Source: Geothrix campi
GTDB taxonomy: Bacteria; Acidobacteriota; Holophagae; Holophagales; Holophagaceae
Reading direction: 5' to 3'
Assembly (NCBI RefSeq): GCF_024609265.1
Contig: NZ_JANHMP010000001.1
Span: 1,853,505-1,917,504 of the forward strand
Length of the DNA stretch: 64,000 bases
Position numbers and translations under genes: made by a program. Shown piece by piece: positions 10,618-19,503 of this stretch (its first letter is position 1; each line of letters begins with the position of its first letter). Below the pieces are notes generated by a model. It saw nothing but the letters and a program-made list of their open reading frames with translations, did no database searches and was not told where the DNA came from.

Positions 10618-11025
10618 TTAAACCCGGCGCCGCTTGGGCGGCCGGCAGCCGTTGTGGGGGATGGGGGTGACGTCGCGGATGCTGGTCACCTGGATGCCGG
10701 CGGCATTGAGGGCGCGGATGGCGCTCTCACGGCCCGCACCGGGACCCTTGACGCGGACGTCCACGGAACGGACGCCCTGCTCCTTGGCGGCCTCGGCAGC
10801 GATGCCGGCGGCCACCTGGGCTGCGAACGGCGTGCCCTTGCGGGTGCCGCGGAAGTTCTGGTTGCCGCTGGAAGCCCAGCAGAGCATGTTCCCCATCGGA
10901 TCTGAGATGGAGATGATGGTGTTGTTGAAGGACGCCTGGACGTGGGCCACGCCGTGGGGAACGTTCTTCTTCTCTTTCTTCTTGACCACCTTCTTACCGG
11001 CGGTCCGGGTCTGGGTCTTTGCCAT
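10618..11025 (-). CDS. rpsK: 30S ribosomal protein S11
   Basis: S11 lies on the 30S platform and shapes the E-site mRNA path. The 135-residue product has a lysine-rich N-terminal tail ([11 protein letters not shown]), then [16 protein letters not shown], the [15 protein letters not shown] signature, and the conserved end [22 protein letters not shown] precedes the ATG. It is 12 bp after rpsM. Confidence 0.98.
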   Translation of the reverse strand: MAKTQTRTAGKKVVKKKEKKNVPHGVAHVQASFNNTIISISDPMGNMLCWASSGNQNFRGTRKGTPFAAQVAAGIAAEAAKEQGVRSVDVRVKGPGAGRESAIRALNAAGIQVTSIRDVTPIPHNGCRPPKRRRV

Positions 11026-11037
11026 GGGCTCCTCGCC

Positions 11038-11406
11038 TTACTTCTTCTTGCCGGCTACGGTGCGTCGCTTGCCCTTGCGGGTGCGGGCGTTGGTATGCGT
11101 GCGCTGACCACGGACGGGCAGGCCCTTCCGGTGGCGCAAGCCGCGGTAGCAGCCGATGTCCATGAGCCGCTTGATGTCGAGGGAGATGTTCTTGCGGAGG
11201 TCGCCCTCCACCGTCTCCTCGGCGGTGATGACGCGGCGGATGCGGCCGACCTCGTCCTCGGTCAGATCCCGGACCTTAGTGCCGAAGTCGACCTTCGCGC
11301 GGGTCAGGATGCTGTGCGCCTTGGCGCGCCCGATGCCGAAAATGTAGGTGAGCGCGATCTCGATGCGCTTTCCGATGGGCAGATCAATGCCTGAGATGCG
11401 TGCCAT
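11038..11406 (-). CDS. rpsM: 30S ribosomal protein S13
   Basis: S13 sits in the 30S head and bridges to the 50S subunit. The 122 residues start [10 protein letters not shown] and contain [14 protein letters not shown] and the basic C-terminal stretch [20 protein letters not shown] that reaches the P-site tRNA. The Shine-Dalgarno AAGGAGA overlaps the rpmJ stop codon, so translation is probably coupled to it. Confidence 0.98.
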   Translation of the reverse strand: MARISGIDLPIGKRIEIALTYIFGIGRAKAHSILTRAKVDFGTKVRDLTEDEVGRIRRVITAEETVEGDLRKNISLDIKRLMDIGCYRGLRHRKGLPVRGQRTHTNARTRKGKRRTVAGKKK

Positions 11407-11415
11407 CGTGTCTCC

Positions 11416-11532
11416 TTAACCCTGACGCTGCTTGTGCTTGGGGTTCTTCTTGCAGATGATCCGATTGATGCCTTCGCGCCGGACCACTTTGCAGTGCTCG
11501 CACAGCTTCTTGATGGAGGGCCGTACTTTCAT
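11416..11532 (-). CDS. rpmJ: 50S ribosomal protein L36, zinc-binding type
   Basis: This 38-codon gene is easily missed because of its size. It reads [19 protein letters not shown] and ends [11 protein letters not shown], with the Cys-Cys-Cys-His set (CEHC, IIC, KH) that binds zinc in the C+ form of L36. It lies between infA and rpsM, its usual place, with GAGAGGA before the ATG. L36 stabilises 23S rRNA helices near the peptidyl transferase domain. Confidence 0.97.
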   Translation of the reverse strand: MKVRPSIKKLCEHCKVVRREGINRIICKKNPKHKQRQG

Positions 11533-11545
11533 GGTGTCCTCTCGT

Positions 11546-11764
11546 TTACTTGAATCGGTAGATGATGCGGCCGCGAGTGAGATCGTAGGGCGTGACCTCT
11601 ACGAGCACCCGGTCACCGGGAAGGATTCGGATGAAGTTCTTGCGCATCTTCCCGCTGATGTGCGCCAGCACCTGGTGTTTGTTCTCCAGTTCGACCCGGA
11701 ACACCGCGTTGGGCAAGGCCTCGACCACTGTGGCTTCGAGCTCAATGGCTTCTTCTTTGCTCAA
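11546..11764 (-). CDS. infA: Translation initiation factor IF-1, TTG start
   Basis: IF-1 is a 72-residue OB-fold protein that blocks the 30S A site during initiation. The sequence [19 protein letters not shown] followed by FRVELEN and [10 protein letters not shown] aligns along its whole length with the family, so the start is fixed. The start codon is TTG, overlapping the adk stop as TTGA, with GGAG 9 nt upstream inside adk. The next Met is at residue 40, too late to be the start. A UUG start on an initiation factor may limit its expression. Confidence 0.95.
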   Translation of the reverse strand: MSKEEAIELEATVVEALPNAVFRVELENKHQVLAHISGKMRKNFIRILPGDRVLVEVTPYDLTRGRIIYRFK

Positions 11765-12420
11765 GCGCGTTCTCCGAAGACGTGACGCAACGATTCAAAC
11801 ACCAGCTCCGGCGCGCGATTGCCATCTACGCTCCGGAAGGTCGGCCGATGCTTGTAGAAGCCCAGGAGGGGCTGGAAGGTCGAGTGGAACTCGCCCATCC
11901 GGCTCCGGAAGGCTTCAGCGGTATCGTCGGAACGGTGCTTCAGGGGACTTCCGCACACATCGCAGATACCGGCCTGCTTGGAGGGCTTGGATTCCAGATG
12001 GTAGATGGCGCCGCAGGCGTTGTTGCTGCAGACGCGCCGGCCCACCACACGGGCTTCCAGCACCTCCTGGGGGACATCGACCAGCACCACGTGACCCACC
12101 TTCATGCCCTTGGAGGAGAGGAAGTCTTCCAGGGCCTGAGCTTGCTGAAGGGTGCGTGGGTAGCCGTCGAACAACACGTCAGAGGTCTCGTCCAGCAGCC
12201 GCGCGAAGACAAGGCCGTTGACGGTGTCGTCGTCCACCAGTTTTCCCTCGGCCATGATGGCTTTCGCCCTCAGGCCGATCTCCGTCCCTTTCGAAACGGC
12301 ATCTCTCAGAATGTCACCGGTTGAGAGGTGAGTCAAAGAGAATGTTTCCACCAGACGCTTGGCCTGGGTGCCCTTCCCGGAGCCCGGGGCCCCGAGGAGG
12401 ATGTTCGCGATCAGACTCAT
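11761..12420 (-). CDS. adk: Adenylate kinase, zinc-type lid
   Basis: Adenylate kinase interconverts ATP plus AMP and 2 ADP. The 219 residues have the P-loop [20 protein letters not shown], the AMP site [14 protein letters not shown], and a long-form lid. The lid carries a cysteine set (CSNNAC, then CDVC) expected to bind structural zinc; the first pair is CX4C rather than the usual CX2C. Its start overlaps the secY stop as ATGA and its stop overlaps the infA start, so secY-adk-infA are translationally coupled. No map gene follows, unlike many Gram-positive spc operons. Confidence 0.97.
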   Translation of the reverse strand: MSLIANILLGAPGSGKGTQAKRLVETFSLTHLSTGDILRDAVSKGTEIGLRAKAIMAEGKLVDDDTVNGLVFARLLDETSDVLFDGYPRTLQQAQALEDFLSSKGMKVGHVVLVDVPQEVLEARVVGRRVCSNNACGAIYHLESKPSKQAGICDVCGSPLKHRSDDTAEAFRSRMGEFHSTFQPLLGFYKHRPTFRSVDGNRAPELVFESLRHVFGERA

Positions 12421-13772
12421 GCGGCCCCTCCGCGAGTGGAGCGACCGCGGATGCGGCCCTTCTCGAGGAAGCCGTCGTAGCGGCGCATGACCAGCAGGCT
12501 TTCCAGCTGGGCCGCGCTGTCCATGGCCACGCCCACCACGATCAGCAGGCTGGTGCCGCCGAAGTAGAAGTTGAGGCCCTGGATGTTGTTCGTGATGAGC
12601 AGGGGCACCAGGGAGACCAGGGCGAGGTAGATGGCACCCACGAAGGTCAACTTGGACAGGATGCTGTCCATGAAGATGCTGGTTTCCTTGCCGGGCCGGA
12701 TGCCCGGAATGTAACCCCCGGACCGCTTCATGTTCTCGGCGGTCTCATCGGGATTGAAGACGATGCTGGTGTAGAAGAAGGCGAAGAAGATCACCACGCC
12801 CACGAAGACCGGGGTGTAGATCCAGAAGTGGGTCTGCGGGCTGATCATGGCCGAAAGCTTGGCCAGCCACTCCCACCGGGTGAACTGGGCGATGGTGGCC
12901 GGGAAGAAGATCACCGAGCTGGCGAAGATGACGGGCATCACGCCGGCGGTATTCAGCTTCAGGGGCATGTAAGAGCTGCGCTGGCTGGACATGCCGGCCG
13001 AGTCGGCCCGGCGGGCGTAGTGGATGGGGATGCGCCGGTAGGCGTTCTCCACCAGCACCACGGCCAACAGCACCACGGTCATGGCCCCGATGAGCAGGAT
13101 GAAGATGCCCGGGGGCGGGACGTTCGGGGCGTTCTTCAGCGACTGGGTGATCATCACCGTGATGGTGGTGAGGGCCTGCGGAAGGCCCGCCACGATGCCC
13201 GCGAAGATCAGCAGGCTGATGCCGTTGCCGATGCCGCGCTCCGTGATCTGCTCGCCGATCCACATGACGAAGAGGGTGCCCACGGACAGCGTGAAGGCCG
13301 CCAAGAGGCGGAAGGCCGTGGGGGAGATGGCGGTGGTCACGACCTCCAGGCCGGGCGCGTTCTGGCTCTGCGCCAGGGACGCTATGCCCATGCCCTGGAT
13401 GAAGGCCAGGAACACGGTGAGGTACCGGGTCCACTGGGTGATCTTCTGCCGGCCGGCCTCGCCTTCCTTCTTCTGGAGGTTCTCCAGATAGGGCACTACG
13501 GCTCCCATCAACTGCAGCACGATGCTGGCGGTGATGTAGGGGGCGATGCCGAGGGCGAAGACGGAGAACTTCTTGAACGCACCACCGGAGAACAGATCAA
13601 CGACGTCGAAGAGCCCGCCGCCGCCGCGCTTGAGCGCGGCTGACAGGTTCTCCGCGTTCACCCCGGGCACGCTGACGTGCACTCCCAGGCGGTAGATGGC
13701 CAGGAGGATCAGGGTGAAGAGGAGCCGCCTGCGCAGCTCCGGGATTGCGAAGAGGTTCTTGAGGCGGTTCAT
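12417..13772 (-). CDS. secY: Protein translocase subunit SecY
   Basis: SecY is the channel of the Sec translocon in the inner membrane. The 451-residue product has about ten transmembrane helices. It shows the N-terminal FAIPELRRRLLFTLILLAIYRLG, the plug region after SGGAFKKFSVFALGIAPYI, and the conserved cytoplasmic loop near YARRADSAGMSSQRSSYMPLK. The C-terminal tail is [10 protein letters not shown]. It follows rplO by 6 bp in standard spc order. Confidence 0.98.
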   Translation of the reverse strand: MNRLKNLFAIPELRRRLLFTLILLAIYRLGVHVSVPGVNAENLSAALKRGGGGLFDVVDLFSGGAFKKFSVFALGIAPYITASIVLQLMGAVVPYLENLQKKEGEAGRQKITQWTRYLTVFLAFIQGMGIASLAQSQNAPGLEVVTTAISPTAFRLLAAFTLSVGTLFVMWIGEQITERGIGNGISLLIFAGIVAGLPQALTTITVMITQSLKNAPNVPPPGIFILLIGAMTVVLLAVVLVENAYRRIPIHYARRADSAGMSSQRSSYMPLKLNTAGVMPVIFASSVIFFPATIAQFTRWEWLAKLSAMISPQTHFWIYTPVFVGVVIFFAFFYTSIVFNPDETAENMKRSGGYIPGIRPGKETSIFMDSILSKLTFVGAIYLALVSLVPLLITNNIQGLNFYFGGTSLLIVVGVAMDSAAQLESLLVMRRYDGFLEKGRIRGRSTRGGAA

Positions 13773-13778
13773 CGGCCG

Positions 13779-14240
13779 TTACTCGGCAGACTTTGCGGCG
13801 GGCTCCTGGATGGTGCCGCCCTTGGCCAGGATGGCTTCCCGGGCGCCCTTGGTGATGCGATCGGCGACGACGTTCACCTTGGTGGTGAGTTCGCCGCTGG
13901 CCAGCACCACGATCTTCTCCACGCGGGAGTTGACCAGCTTCTTCTCGCGGAGCGCCTCAAGCGTGACCGACTCGCCATCCTTGAAGTGGATGGAGATGAG
14001 GCTGAGGGTGATCTCCTTGGTCTCGGGAGCGAAGATGTTGGTGAAGCCACGCTTGGGCAGCCGGCGGACGAGGGGCATCTGGCCGCCCTCGAAACCGCGC
14101 TTGCTGCGGTAGCCGGACCGGGACTTCTGGCCCTTTTCGCCGCGACCGGAGGTCTTGCCGAGGCCGGAGCCCTTGCCGCGACCCAGACGCTTGCGGGACT
14201 TGGTGGCGCCCTCTGCGGGCCGGAGTTCGTTGAGCTTCAT
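13779..14240 (-). CDS. rplO: 50S ribosomal protein L15
   Basis: L15 is a late-assembly 23S rRNA-binding protein. The 153 residues begin MKLNELRPAEGATKSRKRLGRG, with the glycine- and arginine-rich N-terminal extension SGLGKTSGRGEKGQKSRSG, then FEGGQMPLVRRLPKRGF. A short extension ending KSAE lies at the C-terminus. AAGGGG precedes the ATG; rpmD ends 3 bp upstream. Confidence 0.98.
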   Translation of the reverse strand: MKLNELRPAEGATKSRKRLGRGKGSGLGKTSGRGEKGQKSRSGYRSKRGFEGGQMPLVRRLPKRGFTNIFAPETKEITLSLISIHFKDGESVTLEALREKKLVNSRVEKIVVLASGELTTKVNVVADRITKGAREAILAKGGTIQEPAAKSAE

Positions 14241-14243
14241 GGT

Positions 14244-14441
14244 CTACCCCTTCACCTGAACGCTGATGAGATGGGGCACGAGCTTGACCATCCCATGGAC
14301 GTTGGGGGTGTATTCGCATTCGCGGGTGTCGCCGGGGCGCTTGAGACCGAGGGTCTGCATGAAGGCCCGGTGCTTGGGAGTGGTGCAGATGATGGAGCGC
14401 TTGAGAGTCAGCACCACCTGCTTGCCGATGAACTGCGACAT
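14244..14441 (-). CDS. rpmD: 50S ribosomal protein L30
   Basis: L30 is a small 23S rRNA-binding protein that many bacteria lack. The 65 residues contain KQVVLTLKRSIICTTPKHRAF, then TLGLKRPGDTRE and PNVHGMVKLVPHLISV, the usual L30 pattern. The Shine-Dalgarno GGAGG lies in the last codons of rpsE, whose stop is 1 nt before this ATG. Confidence 0.95.
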   Translation of the reverse strand: MSQFIGKQVVLTLKRSIICTTPKHRAFMQTLGLKRPGDTRECEYTPNVHGMVKLVPHLISVQVKG

Positions 14442-14442
14442 G

Positions 14443-14967
14443 TTAAACCTCCGCCTGGTCCAGGCCCCTGTTGGTCAGGACCGTGTAGGGATCCATGAGT
14501 TCCTTCAGGCCCTCGAACGTGGCGCGAACCACGTTGTGGGGATTGGAGGAGCCCAGGCTCTTCGTCATCACGTTGTGGACGCCGGCGGCCTCCATGATCG
14601 CGCGGACCGCGGCGCCGGCGATGATGCCGGTGCCCTCGGGGGCCGGCTTCAGCAGCACGCTGCCAGAGCCGAAGATGCCGGTCACCGGGTGCGGCAGGCT
14701 GCCGTTCGAGGTGACGGGGACCTTGATCATGTTGCGCTTGGCGCTCTCGATGCCCTTCTTGATGGCGGAGGGCACTTCGAGGGCCTTGCCGAGGCCGAAG
14801 CCGACCTTGCCATTGCCGTCGCCGACGACCACCAGCGCGGAGAAGGAGAAGTTCTTGCCCCCCTTCACCACCTTGGTGACGCGGCCCACGTAGATGACCT
14901 GGTCCTTGAATTCCCCGGCTTCGGAGTTGCGGGTTTCCTTGTTGTCCTTGAGCTCTGCAGTCGCCAT
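14443..14967 (-). CDS. rpsE: 30S ribosomal protein S5
   Basis: S5 stabilises the 30S decoding region and contributes to fidelity. The 174 residues have the dsRNA-binding fold ([21 protein letters not shown]), [14 protein letters not shown], and the C-terminal domain [19 protein letters not shown]. Two ATGs lie six bases apart. I choose the second (MATAEL) because GGGG then sits at the normal distance; the first, at 14973, has no room for a site. Confidence 0.96.
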   Translation of the reverse strand: MATAELKDNKETRNSEAGEFKDQVIYVGRVTKVVKGGKNFSFSALVVVGDGNGKVGFGLGKALEVPSAIKKGIESAKRNMIKVPVTSNGSLPHPVTGIFGSGSVLLKPAPEGTGIIAGAAVRAIMEAAGVHNVMTKSLGSSNPHNVVRATFEGLKELMDPYTVLTNRGLDQAEV

Positions 14968-14976
14968 GGTCATCCC

Positions 14977-15339
14977 CTAGAACTGGAGCCCGGCTTCGCG
15001 GGCGCTGTCAGCCAGCGCCTTGACGCGGCCGTGGTAAACGTAGCCGTTCCGGTCGAACACCACGGACGTGATGCCCCTCTCCTTCAGGCGGGCAGCGATG
15101 CTCGCACCGACGGCCTTCGCGGCCTCGATGTTGGCGCCGTTCTTCAGCGAAGCGCGCAGGTCCTTCTCGAGGCTGCTTGCGGACGCCAGGGTGATGCCCT
15201 GGGTGTCGTCCACCGCCTGCACATAGATGCGCTTCAGGCTCTTGTAGATGGTGAGGCGGGGCCGCTCGGGCGTTCCGCTCACACGGCCGCGGATGCGGGC
15301 CTTGGTCTTGTCGCGTCGAATGTTGATATCGTTCGCCAT
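14977..15339 (-). CDS. rplR: 50S ribosomal protein L18
   Basis: L18 binds 5S rRNA in the central protuberance. The 120 residues contain [22 protein letters not shown], then [25 protein letters not shown], and the invariant [25 protein letters not shown]-type ending. It lies between rplF and rpsE with 9-bp gaps. AAGGGG precedes the ATG. Confidence 0.98.
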   Translation of the reverse strand: MANDINIRRDKTKARIRGRVSGTPERPRLTIYKSLKRIYVQAVDDTQGITLASASSLEKDLRASLKNGANIEAAKAVGASIAARLKERGITSVVFDRNGYVYHGRVKALADSAREAGLQF

Positions 15340-15348
15340 GGGTTCCCC

Positions 15349-15885
15349 TTACTTCCCGGTCTTGCCGGCCTTGCGGCGGATGACTTCGCCGGTGTACATG
15401 ACACCCTTGCCCTTGTAAGGCTCGGGCTTGCGGAACTTCCGGATGTCAGCGGCGACCTGGCCCACCAGCTGCCGGTCGATGCCGGTCACGACGATGTGGG
15501 TGGTCTTCTCGACGGCCATCTGGATGCCCGCGGGGGCCTCGTAGTTGATGGGGTGGCTGTAGCCGAGCTCCAGGTGGAGCTTGGCGCCGTCCATGGCGGC
15601 CTTGTAGCCCACGCCGACGATGTCGAGTTCCTTCTTCCAGCCCTCGGTCACGCCGGTGACGGCGTTGCCGAGCAGGGCGCGCGTCAGGCCGTGGTAGGCA
15701 CGGGTCTGGGCTTCGTCATTGGCGCGGGTGAGATTCACGGAGTCGGCCTGGATGTCGAGCGTGATCCCCGCGGGGATCGGGCAGCTGAGCTTGCCCTTGG
15801 CGCCCTCGACGACGGCCTCGGACCCGGTGACTGTGACCTTCACGCCCTTGGGCAGCGTCACGGGCTTCTTTCCGATTCGAGACAT
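15349..15885 (-). CDS. rplF: 50S ribosomal protein L6
   Basis: L6 lies near the sarcin-ricin loop and supports factor binding. The 178 residues start MSRIGKKPVTLPKGV and contain two repeats of the L6 fold, ending with RKFRKPEPYKGKGVMYTGE and the conserved RRKAGKTGK tail. AAGGA precedes the ATG. A 7-bp hairpin lies in the 48-bp gap between this gene and rpsH. Confidence 0.98.
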   Translation of the reverse strand: MSRIGKKPVTLPKGVKVTVTGSEAVVEGAKGKLSCPIPAGITLDIQADSVNLTRANDEAQTRAYHGLTRALLGNAVTGVTEGWKKELDIVGVGYKAAMDGAKLHLELGYSHPINYEAPAGIQMAVEKTTHIVVTGIDRQLVGQVAADIRKFRKPEPYKGKGVMYTGEVIRRKAGKTGK

Positions 15886-15903
15886 GGTTGATTCCTTAGA
15901 TGA

Positions 15904-15920
15904 GGGCGGGAAACCCGCCC
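15904..15920 (-). promoter_or_regulatory. Hairpin in the rpsH-rplF gap
   Basis: A perfect stem GGGCGGG/CCCGCCC with a 3-nt loop lies 19-35 nt before the rplF start, in one of the few real gaps of the operon. No U-tract follows, so it is not an obvious terminator. It may be a processing site or affect rplF translation. Confidence 0.4.
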
Positions 15921-15933
15921 ATTTCAGGATGGG

Positions 15934-16329
15934 TTACCAGACGTGGGCGAGGATTTCGCCGCCGACGTTCTGCTTCTTGGCGTCCTTGCCCGTCAGGAGA
16001 CCCTTCGGGGTGGACAGGATGGCGATGCCGAGGCCGCCGTGGACCTCCGGGATCTCCTGCGCGCCGGTGTAGATGCGCAGGCCGGGACGGGACACGCGGC
16101 GCAGGCCGTGGATCACGTTCTCCTTATCCTTCACATACTTCAGGTTGACGATGAGATAGACGCGGCTCTCATGCTCGACCTGCTTGAAGGAGTGGATGTA
16201 GCCCTCCTGCTTCAGGATGCCGCAGAGGCCGGCCTTGATCTTCGAGGCGGGCACCACCACGGCATCGTGACCGGCCATGATGCCGTTACGAATGCGGGTG
16301 AGGTAGTCAGCGATGGGATCGGTATGCAT
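15934..16329 (-). CDS. rpsH: 30S ribosomal protein S8
   Basis: S8 binds the central domain of 16S rRNA and is the autogenous repressor of spc operons in enteric bacteria. The 131 residues start [22 protein letters not shown], with [21 protein letters not shown] and the C-terminal signature [18 protein letters not shown] then GGEILAHVW. The usual S8 repressor target near rplE was not identified here. Confidence 0.98.
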   Translation of the reverse strand: MHTDPIADYLTRIRNGIMAGHDAVVVPASKIKAGLCGILKQEGYIHSFKQVEHESRVYLIVNLKYVKDKENVIHGLRRVSRPGLRIYTGAQEIPEVHGGLGIAILSTPKGLLTGKDAKKQNVGGEILAHVW

Positions 16330-16341
16330 GGTCCCCTCTCC

Positions 16342-16527
16342 TTACCAGCTGGACTTCTGGACGCCCGGCAGCTCGCCGTTGAGGGCGAACTTGCGGAAGC
16401 ACAGACGGCAGAGTTCAAACTTGCGCATATAGCCCCGGGGACGGCCGCAGCACTTGCAACGATTGCGGTGCTGGGTCGAGAACTTCGGCTTGCGCGAATC
16501 CTTGACGATTTTGGAAATCTTGGCCAT
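16342..16527 (-). CDS. rpsN: 30S ribosomal protein S14, zinc-binding short form
   Basis: S14 completes the 30S head. At 61 residues this is the short zinc (type Z) form, with the ligand pairs CKCC and CRLC around [12 protein letters not shown], and the ending LPGVQKSSW. It occupies its normal place between rplE and rpsH. Confidence 0.97.
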   Translation of the reverse strand: MAKISKIVKDSRKPKFSTQHRNRCKCCGRPRGYMRKFELCRLCFRKFALNGELPGVQKSSW

Positions 16528-16544
16528 CGGTATGATCTCCTTGG

Positions 16545-17108
16545 CTATTTGCGGAAGGGCATACCGAGGTGGGCGAGCAGGGCTCGCGCTTCGGCGTCGT
16601 TGGCAGCGGTGGTCACGAACGTGATGTTCATGCCCTTCATCTTGTCCACACGGGAGTAGTCGATCTCCTGGAAGATCAACTGATCCTTGAGGCCCAGAGT
16701 GTAGTTGCCGCGGCCATCGAAGGACTTGGTGGGCACGCCACGGAAGTCACGGACGCGGGGCAGGGACAGGGTCACCAGGCGGTCGAAGAACTCCCACATG
16801 CGGGACCCGCGCAGGGTCACCATGCAGGCGATGGGCATGCCGGCGCGCAGCTTGAACTGGGCGACGCTCTTCTTGGCCTTGCGCACGACGGCCTTCTGGC
16901 CGGCGATGGCAGTCAGTTCGTCCACGGCGACATCCAGGACCTTGATGTTCTGGATGGCGTCGCCGACGCCCATGTTGATGACGATCTTCTGCAGGCGGGG
17001 CACCTGCATGGCGGAAGAGAAAGCAAACTCCTCCTTGAGCTTCGACACCACCTCCTGGTGGTAGCGAGCCTTGACGCGGGGCTCCGCGTGGTCCTGCTTG
17101 GCAGTCAT
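16545..17108 (-). CDS. rplE: 50S ribosomal protein L5
   Basis: L5 binds 5S rRNA and contacts P-site tRNA. The 187 residues include [40 protein letters not shown] and [20 protein letters not shown]. Two in-frame ATGs are 12 nt apart. I choose the second (MTAKQD), because GGAGG lies 5 nt before it, inside the four codons of the longer reading. The gap to rplX upstream is unusually long at 188 bp. Confidence 0.96.
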   Translation of the reverse strand: MTAKQDHAEPRVKARYHQEVVSKLKEEFAFSSAMQVPRLQKIVINMGVGDAIQNIKVLDVAVDELTAIAGQKAVVRKAKKSVAQFKLRAGMPIACMVTLRGSRMWEFFDRLVTLSLPRVRDFRGVPTKSFDGRGNYTLGLKDQLIFQEIDYSRVDKMKGMNITFVTTAANDAEARALLAHLGMPFRK

Positions 17109-17296
17109 GGATTCCTCCATTTCCGTGGGGCGGCTATGCCCCAGGGGTTCGGGAGAGCGGGGGGGCTTGGGAACGGCGGTCCGGCCCGTTTCCCCCCAAC
17201 CTCAGTTGTCATGGCGCGGAATGCGCCGTGGATCTCCACCCCGCGCACGGGGCAGAATGACCATCCTCCCACGAATGCAGGAGGATGGAAAGCGGT
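17109..17296 (-). other. Structured 188-bp gap between rplX and rplE
   Basis: In most bacteria rplX and rplE almost touch. Here they are separated by 188 bp without any gene that I can support. The gap holds a 9-bp stem CCATCCTCC/GGAGGATGG (17261-17269 with 17280-17288) a few bases past the rplX stop. A 6-bp stem TGGGGC/GCCCCA lies at 17126-17143 before the rplE Shine-Dalgarno, with another short GC stem between. There is no clear U-tract. It may be an attenuator, an RNA processing site or a regulatory-protein site. Confidence 0.5.
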
Positions 17297-17575
17297 TTAC
17301 TCGGGGCGCTTGCGGGTGCCCTTGCCAGTCTTGGGATCGAGGATCATGACGTTGGAGGCGTGGATGGAGGCCTCCTTCTCGATGATCCCGCCGCCCTCGC
17401 CGGTTTGGGGATTGGGCTTGGTCGCCTTCTTGATCATGTTGATGCCGGCGATAACCACCCGGTTGGTGGCGGGGCTGACCTTGGAGATGGTCCCGGTCTT
17501 GCCCTTTTCCTTGCCGGCAATGACGACGACCTGGTCGCCCTTCTTGAGCTTCATCTTGGTGGTGGTGGCTTCCAT
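17297..17575 (-). CDS. rplX: 50S ribosomal protein L24
   Basis: L24 is an early 50S assembly starter near the tunnel exit. The 92 residues have the KOW motif [18 protein letters not shown], then [20 protein letters not shown] and [20 protein letters not shown] lies 5 nt before the ATG. The start shares one base with the rplN stop (TAATG), so the two are coupled. Confidence 0.97.
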   Translation of the reverse strand: MEATTTKMKLKKGDQVVVIAGKEKGKTGTISKVSPATNRVVIAGINMIKKATKPNPQTGEGGGIIEKEASIHASNVMILDPKTGKGTRKRPE

Positions 17576-17943
17576 TACAGCACCTCAGGGGCGAGGGAGA
17601 CGATCTTCATGTACTTCCGCTCACGCAGCTCGCGGGCCACAGGGCCGAACACGCGGGTGCCGACCGGCTCGCCATCCTTCTTGATGATGACGGCGGCGTT
17701 CTCGTCGAAGCGAATGTAGGAGCCGTCCTTGCGGCGGTAGGCCTTGCGCTGGCGGACGATCACGGCCTGGACGACGGCCTTCTTCTTGACCGTGCCGCCC
17801 GGGATCGCTTCCTTGACGGAGGCGGTGATCACGTCGCCAAGCTGGGCGATCTTGCCCACACCGCCGCCCAGGGGCAGGATGCAGCAGATCTTCTTGGCGC
17901 CGGAGTTGTCGGCAACGATGAGCATGGTTCCCATCTGGATCAT
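17575..17943 (-). CDS. rplN: 50S ribosomal protein L14
   Basis: L14 lies at the subunit interface and is the docking site of silencing factor RsfS. The 122 residues start [19 protein letters not shown] and contain [20 protein letters not shown] and the ending [12 protein letters not shown]-type tail ([13 protein letters not shown]). The stop overlaps the rplX start by one base. Confidence 0.98.
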   Translation of the reverse strand: MIQMGTMLIVADNSGAKKICCILPLGGGVGKIAQLGDVITASVKEAIPGGTVKKKAVVQAVIVRQRKAYRRKDGSYIRFDENAAVIIKKDGEPVGTRVFGPVARELRERKYMKIVSLAPEVL

Positions 17944-17952
17944 GTGAGCTCC

Positions 17953-18210
17953 TTACTCGCCGGCCTTCTGAACGATCTCGAGGACCATCCAGCGCTTGCG
18001 CTTGGAAAGGGGGCGGGTCTCGACGATCTTGACCACGTCGCCGATGCCGCAGGCGTTGGTCTCATCGTGAGCCATGAATTTGGCGGTCTGCTTGACCGTG
18101 CGGTGGTAGAGCGGGTGCTGGAACTTGCGCTCCACCTTCACCACCACCGTCTTGTCGGCCTTGTTGGAGACCACGACGCCGTTACGAATCATCTTGTTTT
18201 CGAGGCTCAT
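17953..18210 (-). CDS. rpsQ: 30S ribosomal protein S17
   Basis: S17 is a primary 16S rRNA 5'-domain binder with an OB fold. The 85 residues contain [39 protein letters not shown] and the conserved [18 protein letters not shown]. It is 8 bp after rpmC and 9 bp before rplN. Confidence 0.98.
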   Translation of the reverse strand: MSLENKMIRNGVVVSNKADKTVVVKVERKFQHPLYHRTVKQTAKFMAHDETNACGIGDVVKIVETRPLSKRKRWMVLEIVQKAGE

Positions 18211-18218
18211 GGGATCTC

Positions 18219-18419
18219 CTAGGCCAGCTTCGTCGCCAGGGCGGTTTTGACACGGGCGAGCTCACGGCGAGTCTTGCGGATCTCGGCAGTGTTCTCGACC
18301 TGGCCCACAGCATGCTGGAAGCGGAGGGTGAAGCGCTTGGCGGCCAGTTCGGCCTCCAGCTGCGCCAGTTCCTCGACGCTCTTGCCGGTCAAATCGGAAA
18401 AGGGGTTCTTCTTGGTCAT
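18219..18419 (-). CDS. rpmC: 50S ribosomal protein L29
   Basis: L29 is a small alpha-helical protein at the tunnel exit that contributes to trigger factor and SRP docking. The 66 residues show [21 protein letters not shown] then [21 protein letters not shown] longer reading from a GTG at 18428 is possible, but GGAGG would be only 1 nt from it; the ATG at 18419 has usable spacing. Confidence 0.94.
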   Translation of the reverse strand: MTKKNPFSDLTGKSVEELAQLEAELAAKRFTLRFQHAVGQVENTAEIRKTRRELARVKTALATKLA

Positions 18420-18424
18420 GGCTC

Positions 18425-18844
18425 TCACTCCTCCGGCGGCGTGCGGCTGACGAACTCGGACGCCACGGACAGCTTCATCTGGGCCAGGCGCAGGGCCTCA
18501 CGCGCGGTTTCCTCGGTCACCCCTTCCATTTCGAAGAGGATGCGGCCGGGGCGGATCACCGCCACCCAGCCGTCCGGAGCCCCCTTGCCGGAGCCCATGC
18601 GGGTTTCCGCGGGCTTCGACGTGGTGGGACGATCGGGGAAGATGCGGATCCAGATCTTGCCGCCGCGCTTGATGTGGCGGGTCATGGCGATACGGGCGGC
18701 CTCGATCTCACGGTTCGTGAGCCAGCAGTGCTCGATCGCCTTGAGGCCGTAGTCGCCAAAAGCGAGATCGTTGCCACGGGTGGCGACGCCGCGGGTGCGG
18801 CCTTTCTGGGTTTTACGGTTCTTGACCTTCTTGGGCATCAGCAT
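18425..18844 (-). CDS. rplP: 50S ribosomal protein L16
   Basis: L16 helps shape the A site and is a late-assembly 50S protein. The 139 residues begin [19 protein letters not shown] and contain [33 protein letters not shown] and [20 protein letters not shown], where the hydroxylated Arg of other bacteria lies. GAGGTG lies 5 nt before the first ATG, supporting the ML start. Confidence 0.97.
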   Translation of the reverse strand: MLMPKKVKNRKTQKGRTRGVATRGNDLAFGDYGLKAIEHCWLTNREIEAARIAMTRHIKRGGKIWIRIFPDRPTTSKPAETRMGSGKGAPDGWVAVIRPGRILFEMEGVTEETAREALRLAQMKLSVASEFVSRTPPEE

Positions 18845-18853
18845 GGATTCACC

Positions 18854-19501
18854 TCAGCGCTTCACGGTCTCGGCAATCTGGTCGCCCAGATTCACCCAGA
18901 CCTTGATGCCGATGATCCCGTAGGTCGTATGGGCCTCGGCAAAACCGTAGTCAACGCCCGCGCGGATGGTCTGCAGGGGCATCTGGCCGGAGAGGTAATC
19001 CTCGGTCCGGGCGATCTCCGCGCCGTTCAGGCGGCCGGCGACCTTGATCTTGAAGCCCTTGGCGCCGAAGCGGATCGCGGCTTCTTCAGCCTTGCGCATG
19101 GCGCGGCGGAAGGCGATGCGACGCTCAAGCTGCTGGGCCACGCCCTCGGCCACGAGCTGCGCGTCGACTTCAGGCTTCTTGATCTCCTGGATGTCCACAG
19201 ACACGGGGCGGTTCAGACGCTTCTGGAGGTCTTCGCGCAGCTTGTCGATCTCAGCGCCCTTGCGGCCGATGACGATGCCGGGGCGGGCGGTGTAGATGCG
19301 GACGGTGACCTTGTCGGCGGCGCGCTCGATATCGATCTTCGAGATCATCGCGTTGAGGCTGTGCAGCTGCTTCTTCAGTTCGCGGCGGAGCTTGATGTCC
19401 TCGTGGAGCAGCGTGGCGTAGTCACGCTTGGAGAACCACTTGCTGTGCCAGTTCTTCTGGTAGATGAGGCGGAACCCGTACGGGTGGACCTTCTGACCCA
19501 T
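18854..19501 (-). CDS. rpsC: 30S ribosomal protein S3
   Basis: S3 forms part of the mRNA entry helicase site. The 215 residues start [20 protein letters not shown], with the KH domain around [19 protein letters not shown]-type sequence ([13 protein letters not shown]) and the C-terminal domain [19 protein letters not shown] and [10 protein letters not shown]. The open frame extends upstream through rplV in another phase, but the family start and GGAGG fix the ATG at 19501. Confidence 0.97.
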   Translation of the reverse strand: MGQKVHPYGFRLIYQKNWHSKWFSKRDYATLLHEDIKLRRELKKQLHSLNAMISKIDIERAADKVTVRIYTARPGIVIGRKGAEIDKLREDLQKRLNRPVSVDIQEIKKPEVDAQLVAEGVAQQLERRIAFRRAMRKAEEAAIRFGAKGFKIKVAGRLNGAEIARTEDYLSGQMPLQTIRAGVDYGFAEAHTTYGIIGIKVWVNLGDQIAETVKR

Positions 19502-19503
19502 GA

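Noticed and set aside
8458-10905. An 815-codon open frame on the plus strand across rplQ, rpoA and rpsD
   Set aside because: It is the antisense of three certain genes in GC-rich DNA and its translation is low-complexity His/Gly/Asp/Val/Leu, typical of a shadow frame.
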